64,000 nucleotides of DNA from JANXQG01 sp964615095 (GTDB lineage: Bacteria > Planctomycetota > Planctomycetia > Pirellulales > Thermoguttaceae): assembly GCA_964615095.1 (NCBI GenBank), contig CAZTPX010000011.1:46662-110661 (forward strand), in the 5' to 3' direction. Under the pieces are notes generated by a model that was given only the letters and a program-made list of their open reading frames with translations, was not told the origin of the DNA and did not search any database. Positions 16,306 to 24,841 of the stretch are shown one piece after another. The stretch's first letter is position 1; the number at the start of each line of letters is the position of its first letter. Both the position numbers and the translations under genes were made by a program.

Positions 16306-17634
16306 TTATCTTCCAATCCAAATTACGCCGCCGCTGATCGACGTTACCGTGCCGTCCATCGACGCATGCACCGGAGCGCCCATAGCCGCTTTGCCGTTGC
16401 TGACCGGCGGCCGGCCGATTACCTGCCCCTTGGTCACGCGATCACCCACCTTGACCAGCGGGTCGCAGGGGGCGCCGATGTGCTGTTTGAGCTTGATGCC
16501 GACCTTGTCGCTGGCCAACAGGTCGTGGTTCAAGGGGCCCACGTTGCGGAACTGCCGCAGCCCCAGCTTCTGGATCAGGCGGGCCATGGGCGCCTTGCGG
16601 TTGCCCAGGTGCGTCGCCGCGCGCTCCGTATTGAAGGGCGGGTTCTCCCAGCGTTTCTTCTCCGTCGCCAAGCGCCGCTTGTTATGCGAGCAAACCTGCT
16701 TGGGATCGAGATCCTCCGGGCAGGAATACAGGCTGCACAGGTTGCACTCGCAGCAAAAGCTCGTGCCGATGGTGTTCGCCTCGCCGACGAGATTGAAACC
16801 CAGGCTCCGCATCGCCTTGTGCGGCTCGATCGGATGGCCCAGCAGCCAGCGAGGGCAGAGCTCGGTGCAATAGCTGCACTGGTCGCAGGCGCTTTGGCCG
16901 ATGCGGGCGACCTGCTTCCAGGTCTGTTTCCGGCGGCGAATGACCACGTGGTCGTCGGGCAACACGATTACGCCCCCGGTGGTCTTATCGACCAGGGCCT
17001 CGTGGTCGGGCTGCAACGTACCCATCATCACGCCGCCGACCATGTAGTTGGGGTCGGGGATGGTCGCGCCGCCGGCCGCGGCTACGCATTGGGCGAGCGT
17101 CACGCCGATGGGCACGCGGAGCGTGATCGGCTGGGCGACCGCGCCGGCGATGGTGAGAAACTTCTCGGTGACTGCACGGCCGGCCGAGGCGGCCACGTTG
17201 ACGGCTGTCTCCACGTTCATCACGACGGCATTCACGGCCAGCGGGATCCCGCCTGGCGGAATGATGCGGCCGAGGGTGTCGTAGACCAGGATGAACTCAT
17301 CGCCCGCCGGGTAGGCGTCGCGCAGGGGGCAGACTTCCATCCCGCGCGGCAGGCGGCCGCGGAGCAACTCGATCACGTCCTGGTATTTTTCCTTGATGCC
17401 GACGATCGCCCGGCCGGCGCCGACCAACTGCATGGCCGCCGCCATGCCTTCGATGGTGGCGTCGAGGTAATCGCGGAGGACCTCTTTGTCCTTGTGGAGC
17501 AGCGGTTCGCATTCGGCCGCGTTGAGGACGACCGTGTCGGCCTTTCCGGCCAGTTTGACGTGGGTCGGAAAGCCGGCCCCGCCCGCCCCCACCACACCCG
17601 CTTCGGCAATCGTATCCAGAGTCGCTTGTGCCAT
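16306..17634 (-). CDS. pduS: PduS-type Fe-S/flavin electron-transfer protein (RnfC-like)
   Basis: 442 residues from ATG 17634 (AGGA six bases upstream); the longer frame to 17811 has no support. The N-terminus GVVGAGGAGFPTHVKL is the RnfC/Nqo1-like nucleotide and flavin-binding loop. A middle SLBB-like region follows. Two ferredoxin-type cluster motifs come next: CDQCSYCTELCPRWLLGHP and CCECNLCSLYSCPEDL. The C-terminus is a biotin/lipoyl-like sandwich ending GGVIWIGR. Length and motifs match PduS, the cobalamin reductase that docks to PduT in propanediol compartments. Here the pair stands alone, so electron transfer through a shell is the inferred role and B12 chemistry is not shown. Confidence 0.88.
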   Translation of the reverse strand: MAQATLDTIAEAGVVGAGGAGFPTHVKLAGKADTVVLNAAECEPLLHKDKEVLRDYLDATIEGMAAAMQLVGAGRAIVGIKEKYQDVIELLRGRLPRGMEVCPLRDAYPAGDEFILVYDTLGRIIPPGGIPLAVNAVVMNVETAVNVAASAGRAVTEKFLTIAGAVAQPITLRVPIGVTLAQCVAAAGGATIPDPNYMVGGVMMGTLQPDHEALVDKTTGGVIVLPDDHVVIRRRKQTWKQVARIGQSACDQCSYCTELCPRWLLGHPIEPHKAMRSLGFNLVGEANTIGTSFCCECNLCSLYSCPEDLDPKQVCSHNKRRLATEKKRWENPPFNTERAATHLGNRKAPMARLIQKLGLRQFRNVGPLNHDLLASDKVGIKLKQHIGAPCDPLVKVGDRVTKGQVIGRPPVSNGKAAMGAPVHASMDGTVTSISGGVIWIGR

Positions 17635-17778
17635 AACCAATCCTGGGATGCTTTTCTTCGTCTCGCTGCTCAATATTAGGTCAAAATAGTATACTATGGG
17701 CTTTCGATCGCTGCAAGTCGTTGCCCCGCCGTGCGTTGCGCTTGTGACTAAACCGGGCCGAGTCAATCGGCGGCTTCC

Positions 17779-17860
17779 GTAGGCCGGAACAAGCTTGCGC
17801 AGTTCCGGCAAAAATCCGGACGAAGCCCTGCCGGAACCGCGCAGGCATGTTCCGGCCTAC
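17779..17860. repeat. Long inverted repeat
   Basis: Two 30-base arms (17779-17808 and 17831-17860) contain GTAGGCCGGAAC and GTTCCGGCCTAC and pair with few mismatches around a 22-base loop. It lies in the 321-base gap between pduS (minus) and the aspartic protease-like gene (plus). I see no gene in that gap. Confidence 0.75.
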
Positions 17861-17955
17861 AATGGTGCGAGTTTGTCTAACGACGCAACGCGCTGTAATG
17901 CCACGTTCCACGTCAGTCCGCGAGGCACTATAATGGGGCGGAAGGAGAGCAAGTT

Positions 17956-18336
17956 ATGGGTCTTACCGTTCTTGACGTTGAAGTAGCCAATCCCTCGTCG
18001 CCGCAGATTGCCCGATCAGTTCAGTTCTTGATCGATTCGGGCGCGGTCTACTCGGTTGTGCCTGCGGCGATTCTGGAAGAGTTGGGCATCCAACCGTTGG
18101 CGGAGAAGTCATTTCGCCTAGCCGATGGTTCCAAGATTTCGCGCAAGAAAGGCGTTGCCATTTTCAAGTACAAAGGTGAGATAGGCGGCGCGGACGTCAT
18201 CTTTGGCGAGCCTGGCGACAGCACGCTATTGGGCGCGTTCACCTTGGAGGCCCTTGGCCTGGCGCTTGACCCCTTGCGTCGCGAACTCCTGCCACTGCCG
18301 TTGCTGCTGGGGATGATGGGCGCAGCCAAGGGCTGA
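17956..18336 (+). CDS. Retropepsin-like aspartic protease-fold protein
   Basis: 126 residues with GGAGAGCAAGTT before the ATG. VQFLIDSGAVYSVVP is the flap/catalytic Asp region of retroviral-type aspartic proteases (D-S/T-G). FRLADGSKISRK and the later LLGAFTLEALGLALDP fit the same one-domain fold, which works as a dimer. The catalytic triplet is DSG, not the commoner DTG; both occur in the clan. No signal peptide, so cytoplasmic. The target is unknown. The next gene starts 33 bases downstream on the same strand and could be co-transcribed. Confidence 0.7.
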   Translation: MGLTVLDVEVANPSSPQIARSVQFLIDSGAVYSVVPAAILEELGIQPLAEKSFRLADGSKISRKKGVAIFKYKGEIGGADVIFGEPGDSTLLGAFTLEALGLALDPLRRELLPLPLLLGMMGAAKG

Positions 18337-18369
18337 AGAGTACTACATCCCTTCCTGGAGCTTTCGATC

Positions 18370-19167
18370 ATGGAAACAATCGCTGACGGTTCCGCATCCA
18401 ATCTTCAATCCGTTTCCGACCCCGCCTTCGACCGCGACACGTTCTTATTGCAGAAGCGACTCTTGACCTTGTCGGAGGAGTATGATATTTGCGACGAGGA
18501 CGGGAATCCGATCCTTTATGTCCAGCGGCCGGTTCACCAGGCATTGGGCTGCCTCGCCCTTGTCGCCGCCCTTTTTGCCTTTTTCGTAGTGCTTGCGGTT
18601 GTTATGATCACCGTTACGATGCTGGCACCGCGCAGCACGAGTTCGTTCGTGTTGGCATTCGCTTTCCCATTCGGCGCGGTCGCAGCCGTCCTGGCGGCGA
18701 TCGCGATGCGGCCCAAGCGACACGCGACGTTCTACCGCGACGCCAGCAAGGGGGAGATTGTCCTGCGCGTAAAGCAGGACCGCCGCTTCCAGCCGATCGT
18801 TGCCAGGTACACTGTCTTGGACACAGCCGGCCGGCCTTTGGCAAAGTTTTACAAGAACCACCTGCACAATTTCTTCCGCAAGCGCTGGGAATGCTTTGCA
18901 GTGGATGGAAAGCTCCTGTGCGTGGCCTTGGAGCTGGCGCACATGGCGCTGGTGCGGCAAACGCTGGAGCGTGTATTCAGCAACGTGGCGACGAACTTCT
19001 CCATTCTGCGAAGGGACAGCGACGTTGCCATCGGGGAATTCAATCGCAAGGCCACCATTCTCAGTCACCACGCGCTCGACTTGAAGGCCGATTCCGCGCG
19101 CAGCCTCGATCGGCGAATTGCCCTGGCGCTGGGTGTCATGCTGGACTCGGGCGAACGCGGCGAGTGA
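18370..19167 (+). CDS. Membrane protein, scramblase/LURP-one-like
   Basis: 265 residues. The N-terminal part, RDTFLLQKRLLTLSEEYDIC and DGNPILYVQRP, resembles the start of LURP-one/phospholipid scramblase-type (Tubby-like) domains. Two hydrophobic spans (about 57-80 and 90-112) interrupt it. The second half returns to a beta-rich pattern (YTVLDTAGRPLAKFYKN) and ends LDRRIALALGVMLDSGE, an ending I associate with the same group. Scramblase-like proteins bind or move lipids, but the bacterial members are uncharacterised. The arrangement, a pair of membrane helices inserted into a beta-barrel-type domain, is unusual. Family assignment is moderate. Confidence 0.5.
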   Translation: METIADGSASNLQSVSDPAFDRDTFLLQKRLLTLSEEYDICDEDGNPILYVQRPVHQALGCLALVAALFAFFVVLAVVMITVTMLAPRSTSSFVLAFAFPFGAVAAVLAAIAMRPKRHATFYRDASKGEIVLRVKQDRRFQPIVARYTVLDTAGRPLAKFYKNHLHNFFRKRWECFAVDGKLLCVALELAHMALVRQTLERVFSNVATNFSILRRDSDVAIGEFNRKATILSHHALDLKADSARSLDRRIALALGVMLDSGERGE

Positions 19168-19184
19168 GGGGTTGGACGCCGTTG

Positions 19185-21335
19185 TCAAATCCCCGTCACC
19201 TTCTTGCCGTCCGACATGCCCTCGATGCGGTCGCCCCCGGCAGGTGCGGGGCGGGCCAGGAACCAGTCGCGATTGGGGCCGCCCTCCAGGGTGTCGATGC
19301 CGTGCGTGTGATGGACGTGCGGCAGGGTCAACATGCCGGGCCCGCTCTTTTCGCTGGCGAGAGCGCTGAGGCCGGCGACACGGTCGGGGTAATCGACGTT
19401 GGGCGCGGCCCACTGCCGCAAGATCGCCCGCAGGGCGCCCACATTCGTGTCGTAGTCGGTCCAACCAGCAATGAGGATGTCGCCCCGGGCGCCCGCCTTG
19501 AGACGGTCGCTGCCTCGGCCGCCGATCAGCACGTTGCGCCCCGTGCCGCCCTCGATCACGTCGTCGCCGTCGCCGCCCACAACCAGGCTGGGACCGCCGC
19601 CCGTGTGAATGAAGTCGTTGCCCGCCCCGCAGAGCACGATCGCCGGCAAGGTGACCGGGTCTTCGATCTGGATGTTGTCGTCGCCCCCCTGGCCGTAAAT
19701 CTCGATGCGGCTGAGCTTCGCCGTGCGGAACTTCGAACGGCGGGCCGTCACGTTGCCGGCGCTGTGCATGCGGACCACCGTCCATTCCTGCTCCTGCGAG
19801 ACGTGGATCTGGTCGGCCCGCGGCGTGCCACCGACGATCAACACCGAACGCCCGGGGCGATCGGCGTCGGGCTGGGTGTAGGCTATGTCGAGCGCCGCGT
19901 GGGCCTCGTCCTGGAAGCAAGCGGCCAAGCTGGCTGCCGCGGCGTCGCTCTCGTTCAGCGGCGGCAGGCCATAGCGGTCTTCCAGCGTTTTCAGGATGGA
20001 AAGCGTGTCGTACGTGGAATGCTGCACGCCTCCCCGCCAGGTGTAGGGCGAAATGACGATTGCCGGCACGCGGCTGCCCGGTCCCCATTGGTCGCGTTTC
20101 GGGGGCGGAACGTGGTCCCAGCGTCCGCCGGCGTCGTCATAGGTGATGATGATCGCAGTCCGCCGCCAGAGCGGACTGTTCTGCACGGCATGCACGATGT
20201 CGGCCACATGCTGTTGGCCCGGCAGAAGGCCGGTGTAGCCCGGGTGTTCGTTGAACTCGCCCAGCGGCACGATGAACGAGACCGCCGGCAAACGGCCTTG
20301 GGCCAGGTCGATGTAGAATTGCGACTGGTCCTGCATGCGCGCCGAAGGACCGGTGGTTTGCGGATTGAGCGTCTTGCCGTCGTCCTGGAAGGGGGCATAC
20401 TTGGCAAAGTAGCCCAACGGCTGATGGTGGAACTGGAAGAGCTTGTCGGGCTTGCCGTGGATGGCGTCGCTCCAGCCGCCGGAGTACCAGCGCCACGTTA
20501 CGCCCCCCACGTCCAACCGTTCGCCGATCGTGGGCACGTAGCCGGGCCGGTGCGGATCGACGTTGTTGATAGCCCACAGCAGTTCGTCTGCCGGGACGGG
20601 CGGGTGCGGGGCTACGGCCGAGAAAACCGTGTTCACGACGTGCTTGCCGTCGAAGGTCAGGCAACCTTCCTTGAGCGTTTTCGCAGTGGGACCGGACGTG
20701 AAAGAGGATTGAAAAGTCGTGCGGGCGGGCAGCGGCTGGTTCCAGCGAGGGGCCGTCGCGGCGACAAAGTGAATGTGGTTCAGCAGCGAACCGCCGAAGG
20801 CCCCGTGGAAGAAGTGGTCGCAGAGCAGGTACTGCTGGGCCAGGCGGCCCTCGGGAAGCGGCGTGCTATCGTAGTAGCTCATCACCAGCGACGGGTTATC
20901 GGTCCAGGCGACGAACTTGTCCATGGCCCCGTTGCTAGGCTCGACGACGCCGTTGTCGATCTGCAACTGCTCGGTATAGAAGCGGTGCGCCAGGTCCGTC
21001 GTGTTGACCGTGAGATCGACGTACTGCGCGAGGTCGAACGGCCCGATGGGCAGCCCGGGCGGGACATTGGGATCGGTGGACAATTCGGGGAATGTGGCCA
21101 AGCGCCGGCCGAAGCGGTCCACCTGCGGCACGTGGGGAGCGGCGTTCTTCAGCCCGTCGGCATCGGGGAAATTGCCGTAAAGGCCGTCGAAACTCCAGTT
21201 CTCCTGGTAGATCACGATCCAATGGTCGATCTTGGCGATCCGTGGATCGATGTTCTCTTTGGCAGAGCAGAGGGGAGAGAGGAAGGGCGTTGCGGCGCAC
21301 AGGGCGGCGATCAGGGATAGAATGAGAAGTTTCAT
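19185..21335 (-). CDS. Phospholipase C / acid phosphatase-type phosphoesterase with RTX-like C-terminus
   Basis: 716 residues with a signal peptide (MKLLILSLIAALCAATPFLS). Residues about 37-470 match the phosphoesterase family that includes phospholipase C and AcpA: KIDHWIVIYQENWSFDGLYG opens it, with the metal-binding Glu and Asn, and AIIITYDDAGGRWDHVPPP supplies later metal and catalytic-pocket residues. After about residue 510 the protein changes to a Gly/Asp-rich part with GGDDN, GAGNDFIHTGGG and GGDGDDVIEGGTG, typical of calcium-binding RTX-like nonapeptides. It is therefore a secreted or surface-bound phosphoesterase that may need calcium. Substrate (phospholipid or phosphate ester) is not determined. 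It may contribute to phosphate supply alongside the pst operon, though no shared regulatory site was seen. Confidence 0.82.
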   Translation of the reverse strand: MKLLILSLIAALCAATPFLSPLCSAKENIDPRIAKIDHWIVIYQENWSFDGLYGNFPDADGLKNAAPHVPQVDRFGRRLATFPELSTDPNVPPGLPIGPFDLAQYVDLTVNTTDLAHRFYTEQLQIDNGVVEPSNGAMDKFVAWTDNPSLVMSYYDSTPLPEGRLAQQYLLCDHFFHGAFGGSLLNHIHFVAATAPRWNQPLPARTTFQSSFTSGPTAKTLKEGCLTFDGKHVVNTVFSAVAPHPPVPADELLWAINNVDPHRPGYVPTIGERLDVGGVTWRWYSGGWSDAIHGKPDKLFQFHHQPLGYFAKYAPFQDDGKTLNPQTTGPSARMQDQSQFYIDLAQGRLPAVSFIVPLGEFNEHPGYTGLLPGQQHVADIVHAVQNSPLWRRTAIIITYDDAGGRWDHVPPPKRDQWGPGSRVPAIVISPYTWRGGVQHSTYDTLSILKTLEDRYGLPPLNESDAAAASLAACFQDEAHAALDIAYTQPDADRPGRSVLIVGGTPRADQIHVSQEQEWTVVRMHSAGNVTARRSKFRTAKLSRIEIYGQGGDDNIQIEDPVTLPAIVLCGAGNDFIHTGGGPSLVVGGDGDDVIEGGTGRNVLIGGRGSDRLKAGARGDILIAGWTDYDTNVGALRAILRQWAAPNVDYPDRVAGLSALASEKSGPGMLTLPHVHHTHGIDTLEGGPNRDWFLARPAPAGGDRIEGMSDGKKVTGI

Positions 21336-21436
21336 CGGAAGAACTCTGAAGTTGCAGGGTGGGCCTGCGCAATATCGATCTGGCAGAGGCCGTGCGGTTT
21401 ATCCCATTTTTGTTCCAGTTGCTGTCGGGCAGAATT

Positions 21437-21619
21437 GGTCGCGTAGCGACCGCCGATGGTAGCCGTGGGTTTCAACCCACGGTTGGCGATGCGCACGTAT
21501 TGCCCCGTCGCGTAGCGACGACTGATTTTCATTCGTCGCTACGCGACGGGCGAAAGCGTGGGGGGAATTTTGTCCGTGGGTTGAAACCCACGGTACCATC
21601 ATAGCGTCGCTACGCGACG
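21437..21619. repeat. Mirror-symmetric array of two palindrome types
   Basis: Two palindromes alternate symmetrically: GTCGCGTAGCGAC (21438), CCGTGGGTTTCAACCCACGG (21463), CGTCGCGTAGCGACG (21506), then mirrored CGTCGCTACGCGACG (21534), CCGTGGGTTGAAACCCACGG (21574), CGTCGCTACGCGACG (21605). The intervening bases GATGGTA and TACCATC also pair. It lies in the 411-base gap between the phosphoesterase start and the serine hydrolase stop; no gene there. Confidence 0.8.
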
Positions 21620-21746
21620 AGTGACAGTTTCCACCTAGGAACAAAACCAGGCCATTCCACCTTTGTCAATTCCTCCCCAGCGACCGACTTTTGCGCGGGC
21701 CAGGCCCACCCTACGCTCGCGCCTTCGCCGCCATCCGCGAAAGCCA

Positions 21747-22934
21747 CTACTTCCCAAACGCCTTTTCGGCTGCCTGCTGGAAGGCGGGCTGGACGCGGGG
21801 ACCATCCTTGCCGGGGTAGCCCGCATGCTGCACCATGTAGACAGTGATCAGGCCGCGTGTCGTGTCGATCCACATGTTCGTCGAGTATGCGCCGCCGTGA
21901 CCGCAGGGAGCGACGGGGGCCGGATCGTTCGGGCCTTGCAGTTTTCGCGAGGTGCTCCAGCCCAGTCCGTAGTTGGCCAGCGTGCCGGCCTGCGTGGAGG
22001 TCATCTGCTGGACGGCCGCTTTCGAGAGATATCGCTTGCCCTGGTACGTGCCGCCATTGAGGATCATCCGGCAGAAGAGGCCCACGTCGCTCGCCGTCGA
22101 GAACAACCCGCCAGCCGGCGAGGGCCCGCGCTTGCGGTTCTCCAAGGGATAGGTGAGTTGGCCGATTGTGGTCTCCGCCAAGGCTTGCTCCGAGCCTTTG
22201 GGGCAATAGGACTTGGCCAGCCGCGCAAGTTGCTCCGTGCTGGGCCAGAAGGTCGTGTCGGTCATGCCTAGCGGCTTAAAGAGACGCTTGTCCATAAATT
22301 GCTCGTAGGGCATGCCGCTCACGACTTCGATGATCCGCCCGGCCGTGTTGATGCCGGCGTTGCTGTAGTCGTACTTGGTTCCCGGCTGGGAGTTCAGCGG
22401 CGTCAAGGCGTAGCCGATGGCCGCTTCGGAGAGCGTGTAGCTGTCGATCTTGTGTTCCACCCGCGACATGAACGGCAACCCGCTGGTATGGCTGAGCACT
22501 TCGCGCACGGTGATGGCGTGGGCCGGCTTCTTCAGCAGCATGCGGTCGGGACCCTTTTCGGCGGCGAGCATCTGTCCTTGGAATTCCGGCAGATATTTCT
22601 CCACGGGGTCGTCCAGCGAAACGCGGCCTTCGTCCACCAGCATCATCAGGCCCGTGGCGGTCATGGGCTTGGACATCGAGGCGATCCAGAAGAGGCAATC
22701 GATGCGCATGGCCTTCTGCGCGCCGACATCCATGAAGCCCACCGTGTCGATGCTTAGGACCTTGTCCTTATTGGCCACCAGCGTGACGGCGCCGGCCAGC
22801 GTGTGGTTCTCCACAAAGGGCTGCAAGGCGGCCACAATGGCCGGGGTCGAAGGCGGCGCGGTTTGCGACGAGGCAGGCGACGGCAGGCAGAAACAGAACG
22901 TTGCGACAACAAGCAACACTCGGCAGACACTCAT
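21747..22934 (-). CDS. Class C beta-lactamase-type serine hydrolase
   Basis: 395 residues from ATG 22934, chosen because it begins a signal peptide (MSVCRVLLVVATFCFCLPSP); the frame extends 21 codons further upstream without support. Motifs of the class C beta-lactamase/DD-peptidase fold are all present: SMSK (nucleophile Ser and Lys), YSNAG (the Tyr-x-Asn motif) and HGGAYS in place of KTG. Enzymes of this group are beta-lactamases, carboxypeptidases or esterases; the HGG third motif is common among esterase/amidase-like members, so an antibiotic-resistance role should not be assumed. Exported. Monocistronic as far as visible. Confidence 0.85.
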   Translation of the reverse strand: MSVCRVLLVVATFCFCLPSPASSQTAPPSTPAIVAALQPFVENHTLAGAVTLVANKDKVLSIDTVGFMDVGAQKAMRIDCLFWIASMSKPMTATGLMMLVDEGRVSLDDPVEKYLPEFQGQMLAAEKGPDRMLLKKPAHAITVREVLSHTSGLPFMSRVEHKIDSYTLSEAAIGYALTPLNSQPGTKYDYSNAGINTAGRIIEVVSGMPYEQFMDKRLFKPLGMTDTTFWPSTEQLARLAKSYCPKGSEQALAETTIGQLTYPLENRKRGPSPAGGLFSTASDVGLFCRMILNGGTYQGKRYLSKAAVQQMTSTQAGTLANYGLGWSTSRKLQGPNDPAPVAPCGHGGAYSTNMWIDTTRGLITVYMVQHAGYPGKDGPRVQPAFQQAAEKAFGK

Positions 22935-23608
22935 GGTGGGAATCCTCGGGATTGATATAGTAGGCGGGTAAACTGCGGCAACGGGGCCACGGGTCATTGC
23001 AGACGATCATACATCGCGGCCGAAGCGGAAGCAAGAGATAGGGCAGGGGAGGGTGCGTTCCCGCTATTGCATCGGGCACCATCCCTTCACGTACCGCGGA
23101 GCGGCAAGACGTGACTAGCCGGGGGTGGAGCGCAGCGTAACCCCCGGAATCGAAATCGCGCGGACCATGCCGCGTAGCGGCATCACAATCGCGCGATGGG
23201 CGAGATCGTGGCGCCGCTACGCGGCTTCGGTGGGTTTACGCTTGCGACCGGGCGTTGCGCTACGCTCCACCCCCGGCTATTCGAGTGACGCCGCTCCGCG
23301 GCGGTTTACCCGACGATTCGCACCACGCCGCGACTAAGAGCGCCGCGCCCTTTTCCGGCCGCTTTGTAGCGGCCGTATCAAAGGTATCGGCCAGATTGCC
23401 CGCCGAAGCAGGTTTCTCGCCGCAACGCCGTGGATTTTCCCGCCCCCGACTCGAAAAAAACCTATGTTTCCATTGCGGATGCGTATGCTCTTGTCCCTGC
23501 CTCCGCGGCTTCATCAAGCACATCGAAAACGCTCGAACTTTTCACGTTGCCGTATTGTCGATCGGCACATTGCACTTTTTCTCTATTTCTAGTTGTCAGG
23601 AGCAAGAC
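22935..23608. other. Intergenic region with a nested palindrome
   Basis: 674 bases between two divergent genes. It contains the nested inverted repeat listed separately and a small GGCCGC/GCGGCC hairpin near 23357-23374. I see no gene; frames reading into the next gene lack a ribosome site before 23609. Confidence 0.5.
23115..23280. repeat. Nested inverted repeat
   Basis: Outer arms CTAGCCGGGGGTGGAGCG (from 23115) and CGCTCCACCCCCGGCTA (to 23279) pair. Inside lie GCCGCGTAGCGGC and GCCGCTACGCGGC, a second, independent pair. Again one palindrome sits within another. Confidence 0.7.
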
Positions 23609-24613
23609 ATGAAGAAGTTAGCGATCGTGGCATTGGCAGTCTCGTTGGTCGTCGGTTTCGCCCTCGCGGCACAGGCCGACAACCACTCGCATCCCAAGGC
23701 TCAAGCCGCCCAGCATGCGGCCCAAGCGAGCGAGCACCCGATCCACAACGATGTACACAACATTAGGCAAGACCATCGCGACTTGCACCAGGACCGGCAG
23801 GCCCTGCACAACGACCAGAAGAACATCCACCAGGACCGCCAGAACCTGCACAACGATTGGAACAAGTTCGAGAGTGATGTGGCCTCAGGCAACACTGCCG
23901 GGGCCAAACAGGAACTCTCGCAAATCCACGAAGATCGAGAGCAGCTCGGCGCGGACCGTCGAGAGGAAGGCAGCGACTTGAATAAGTGGGCTGAGGACCG
24001 CCAAGACCTGCGGCACGATCGACACGACCTCGAACGCGATCTGGGCGAACTAGGCAAGAATTCCAATCCCAACAGCAACACCAACGGACTGCACGCCAGT
24101 TCGGGGACGGCCTCTGCGGGCAAGGGATCGGCGAGTACGACAGGCGGAACGGTCGGCGGCGGTCAGGGCTCGCCCGCTAGCGGCCAGGCCTCTTCCGGCG
24201 GTAGCCAGGGGCCGTCCAGCGGCGGCCAGGATTCGTCCGGCGGTCAAGAGTCGCCCGCCCAGCAGGATGCCTCCAGCGTACAGCGAGATTTCAGCAATCT
24301 GACCAGCGATCGTCAGGCCTTGAGAAGCGACGACCAGACGCTCCGTAGCGACCGGCAGAAGCTCGAGGCCGATTGGCGTCAGATCCGCGCCGACATGGCA
24401 TCGGGCAACTCAGCCGCTTTGCAGCAAGCCTTGCAGCAGTTCCAGCAAGATCGCCAGGCGCTGAACGCCGAGCGCGCGCAGACGCAGTCCGACCTAAAGC
24501 AGCTCAACGCCGACCGTCACGAACTGCGGCACGATGAGCGCGACCTGCGCGAAGACCTTTCCGGCGGAACACCCTCCGGCGGCTCATCCTCCGGCGGCTC
24601 GGCCGCACATTGA
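23609..24613 (+). CDS. Exported Asp/Arg-rich coiled-coil protein with internal duplication
   Basis: 334 residues from ATG 23609 (AGGAG seven bases upstream), beginning with a signal peptide (MKKLAIVALAVSLVVGFALA). Two related regions, about 45-150 and 225-325, are built from DRxxLxxD units. Region one contains LHQDRQALHNDQKNIHQDRQ, DWNKFESDVASGNT and DRHDLERDLGELG. Region two contains LRSDDQTLRSDRQKLEADW, RADMASGNSAAL and DERDLREDLSGG. They are joined by a Gly/Ser/Gln linker of about 70 residues. The pattern predicts long, highly charged helices, probably a periplasmic rod or coiled coil. Function unknown. The C-terminus is Gly/Ser-rich. Confidence 0.75.
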   Translation: MKKLAIVALAVSLVVGFALAAQADNHSHPKAQAAQHAAQASEHPIHNDVHNIRQDHRDLHQDRQALHNDQKNIHQDRQNLHNDWNKFESDVASGNTAGAKQELSQIHEDREQLGADRREEGSDLNKWAEDRQDLRHDRHDLERDLGELGKNSNPNSNTNGLHASSGTASAGKGSASTTGGTVGGGQGSPASGQASSGGSQGPSSGGQDSSGGQESPAQQDASSVQRDFSNLTSDRQALRSDDQTLRSDRQKLEADWRQIRADMASGNSAALQQALQQFQQDRQALNAERAQTQSDLKQLNADRHELRHDERDLREDLSGGTPSGGSSSGGSAAH

Positions 24614-24655
24614 ACAGTACCGTAGCGTGGGCCGAGCGAAGGCGGTCCCAGCGCA

Positions 24656-24800
24656 GAAATCCGAAATACGAAGCACGAAATACTAAACAAATCAGAAATC
24701 GCAAAGGAGAAAATTCGAAACGGCCGTTTCCCGCTTTTGAATTTTCCTTTTTGAATTTGTTTCGGATTTCGACATTCGTATTTCGGATTTTCTTCCCGTT
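24656..24800. repeat. Long imperfect inverted repeat, copy B
   Basis: Left arm with AATCCGAAATACGAAG, central AAACGGCCGTTTCC, right arm with GAATTTGTTTCGGATTTCG and CATTCGTATTTCGGATT. Same plan as copies at 5324-5487 and 33397-33536. It lies between two convergent genes, where it could act as a two-way terminator. Confidence 0.75.
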
Positions 24801-24841
24801 TGGGACTCGCAAGCTCGACCCACGCTAAACGTCGCAGTCGC

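Noticed and set aside
18445..20088. 547-codon minus-strand frame overlapping the scramblase-like and phosphoesterase genes
   Set aside because: Composition is Arg/Gly-rich shadow coding of the two well-supported genes; no motif.
18489..21320. 943-codon plus-strand frame across the phosphoesterase gene
   Set aside because: It is the antisense shadow of a gene with signal peptide and catalytic motifs; high GC keeps the antisense frame open.
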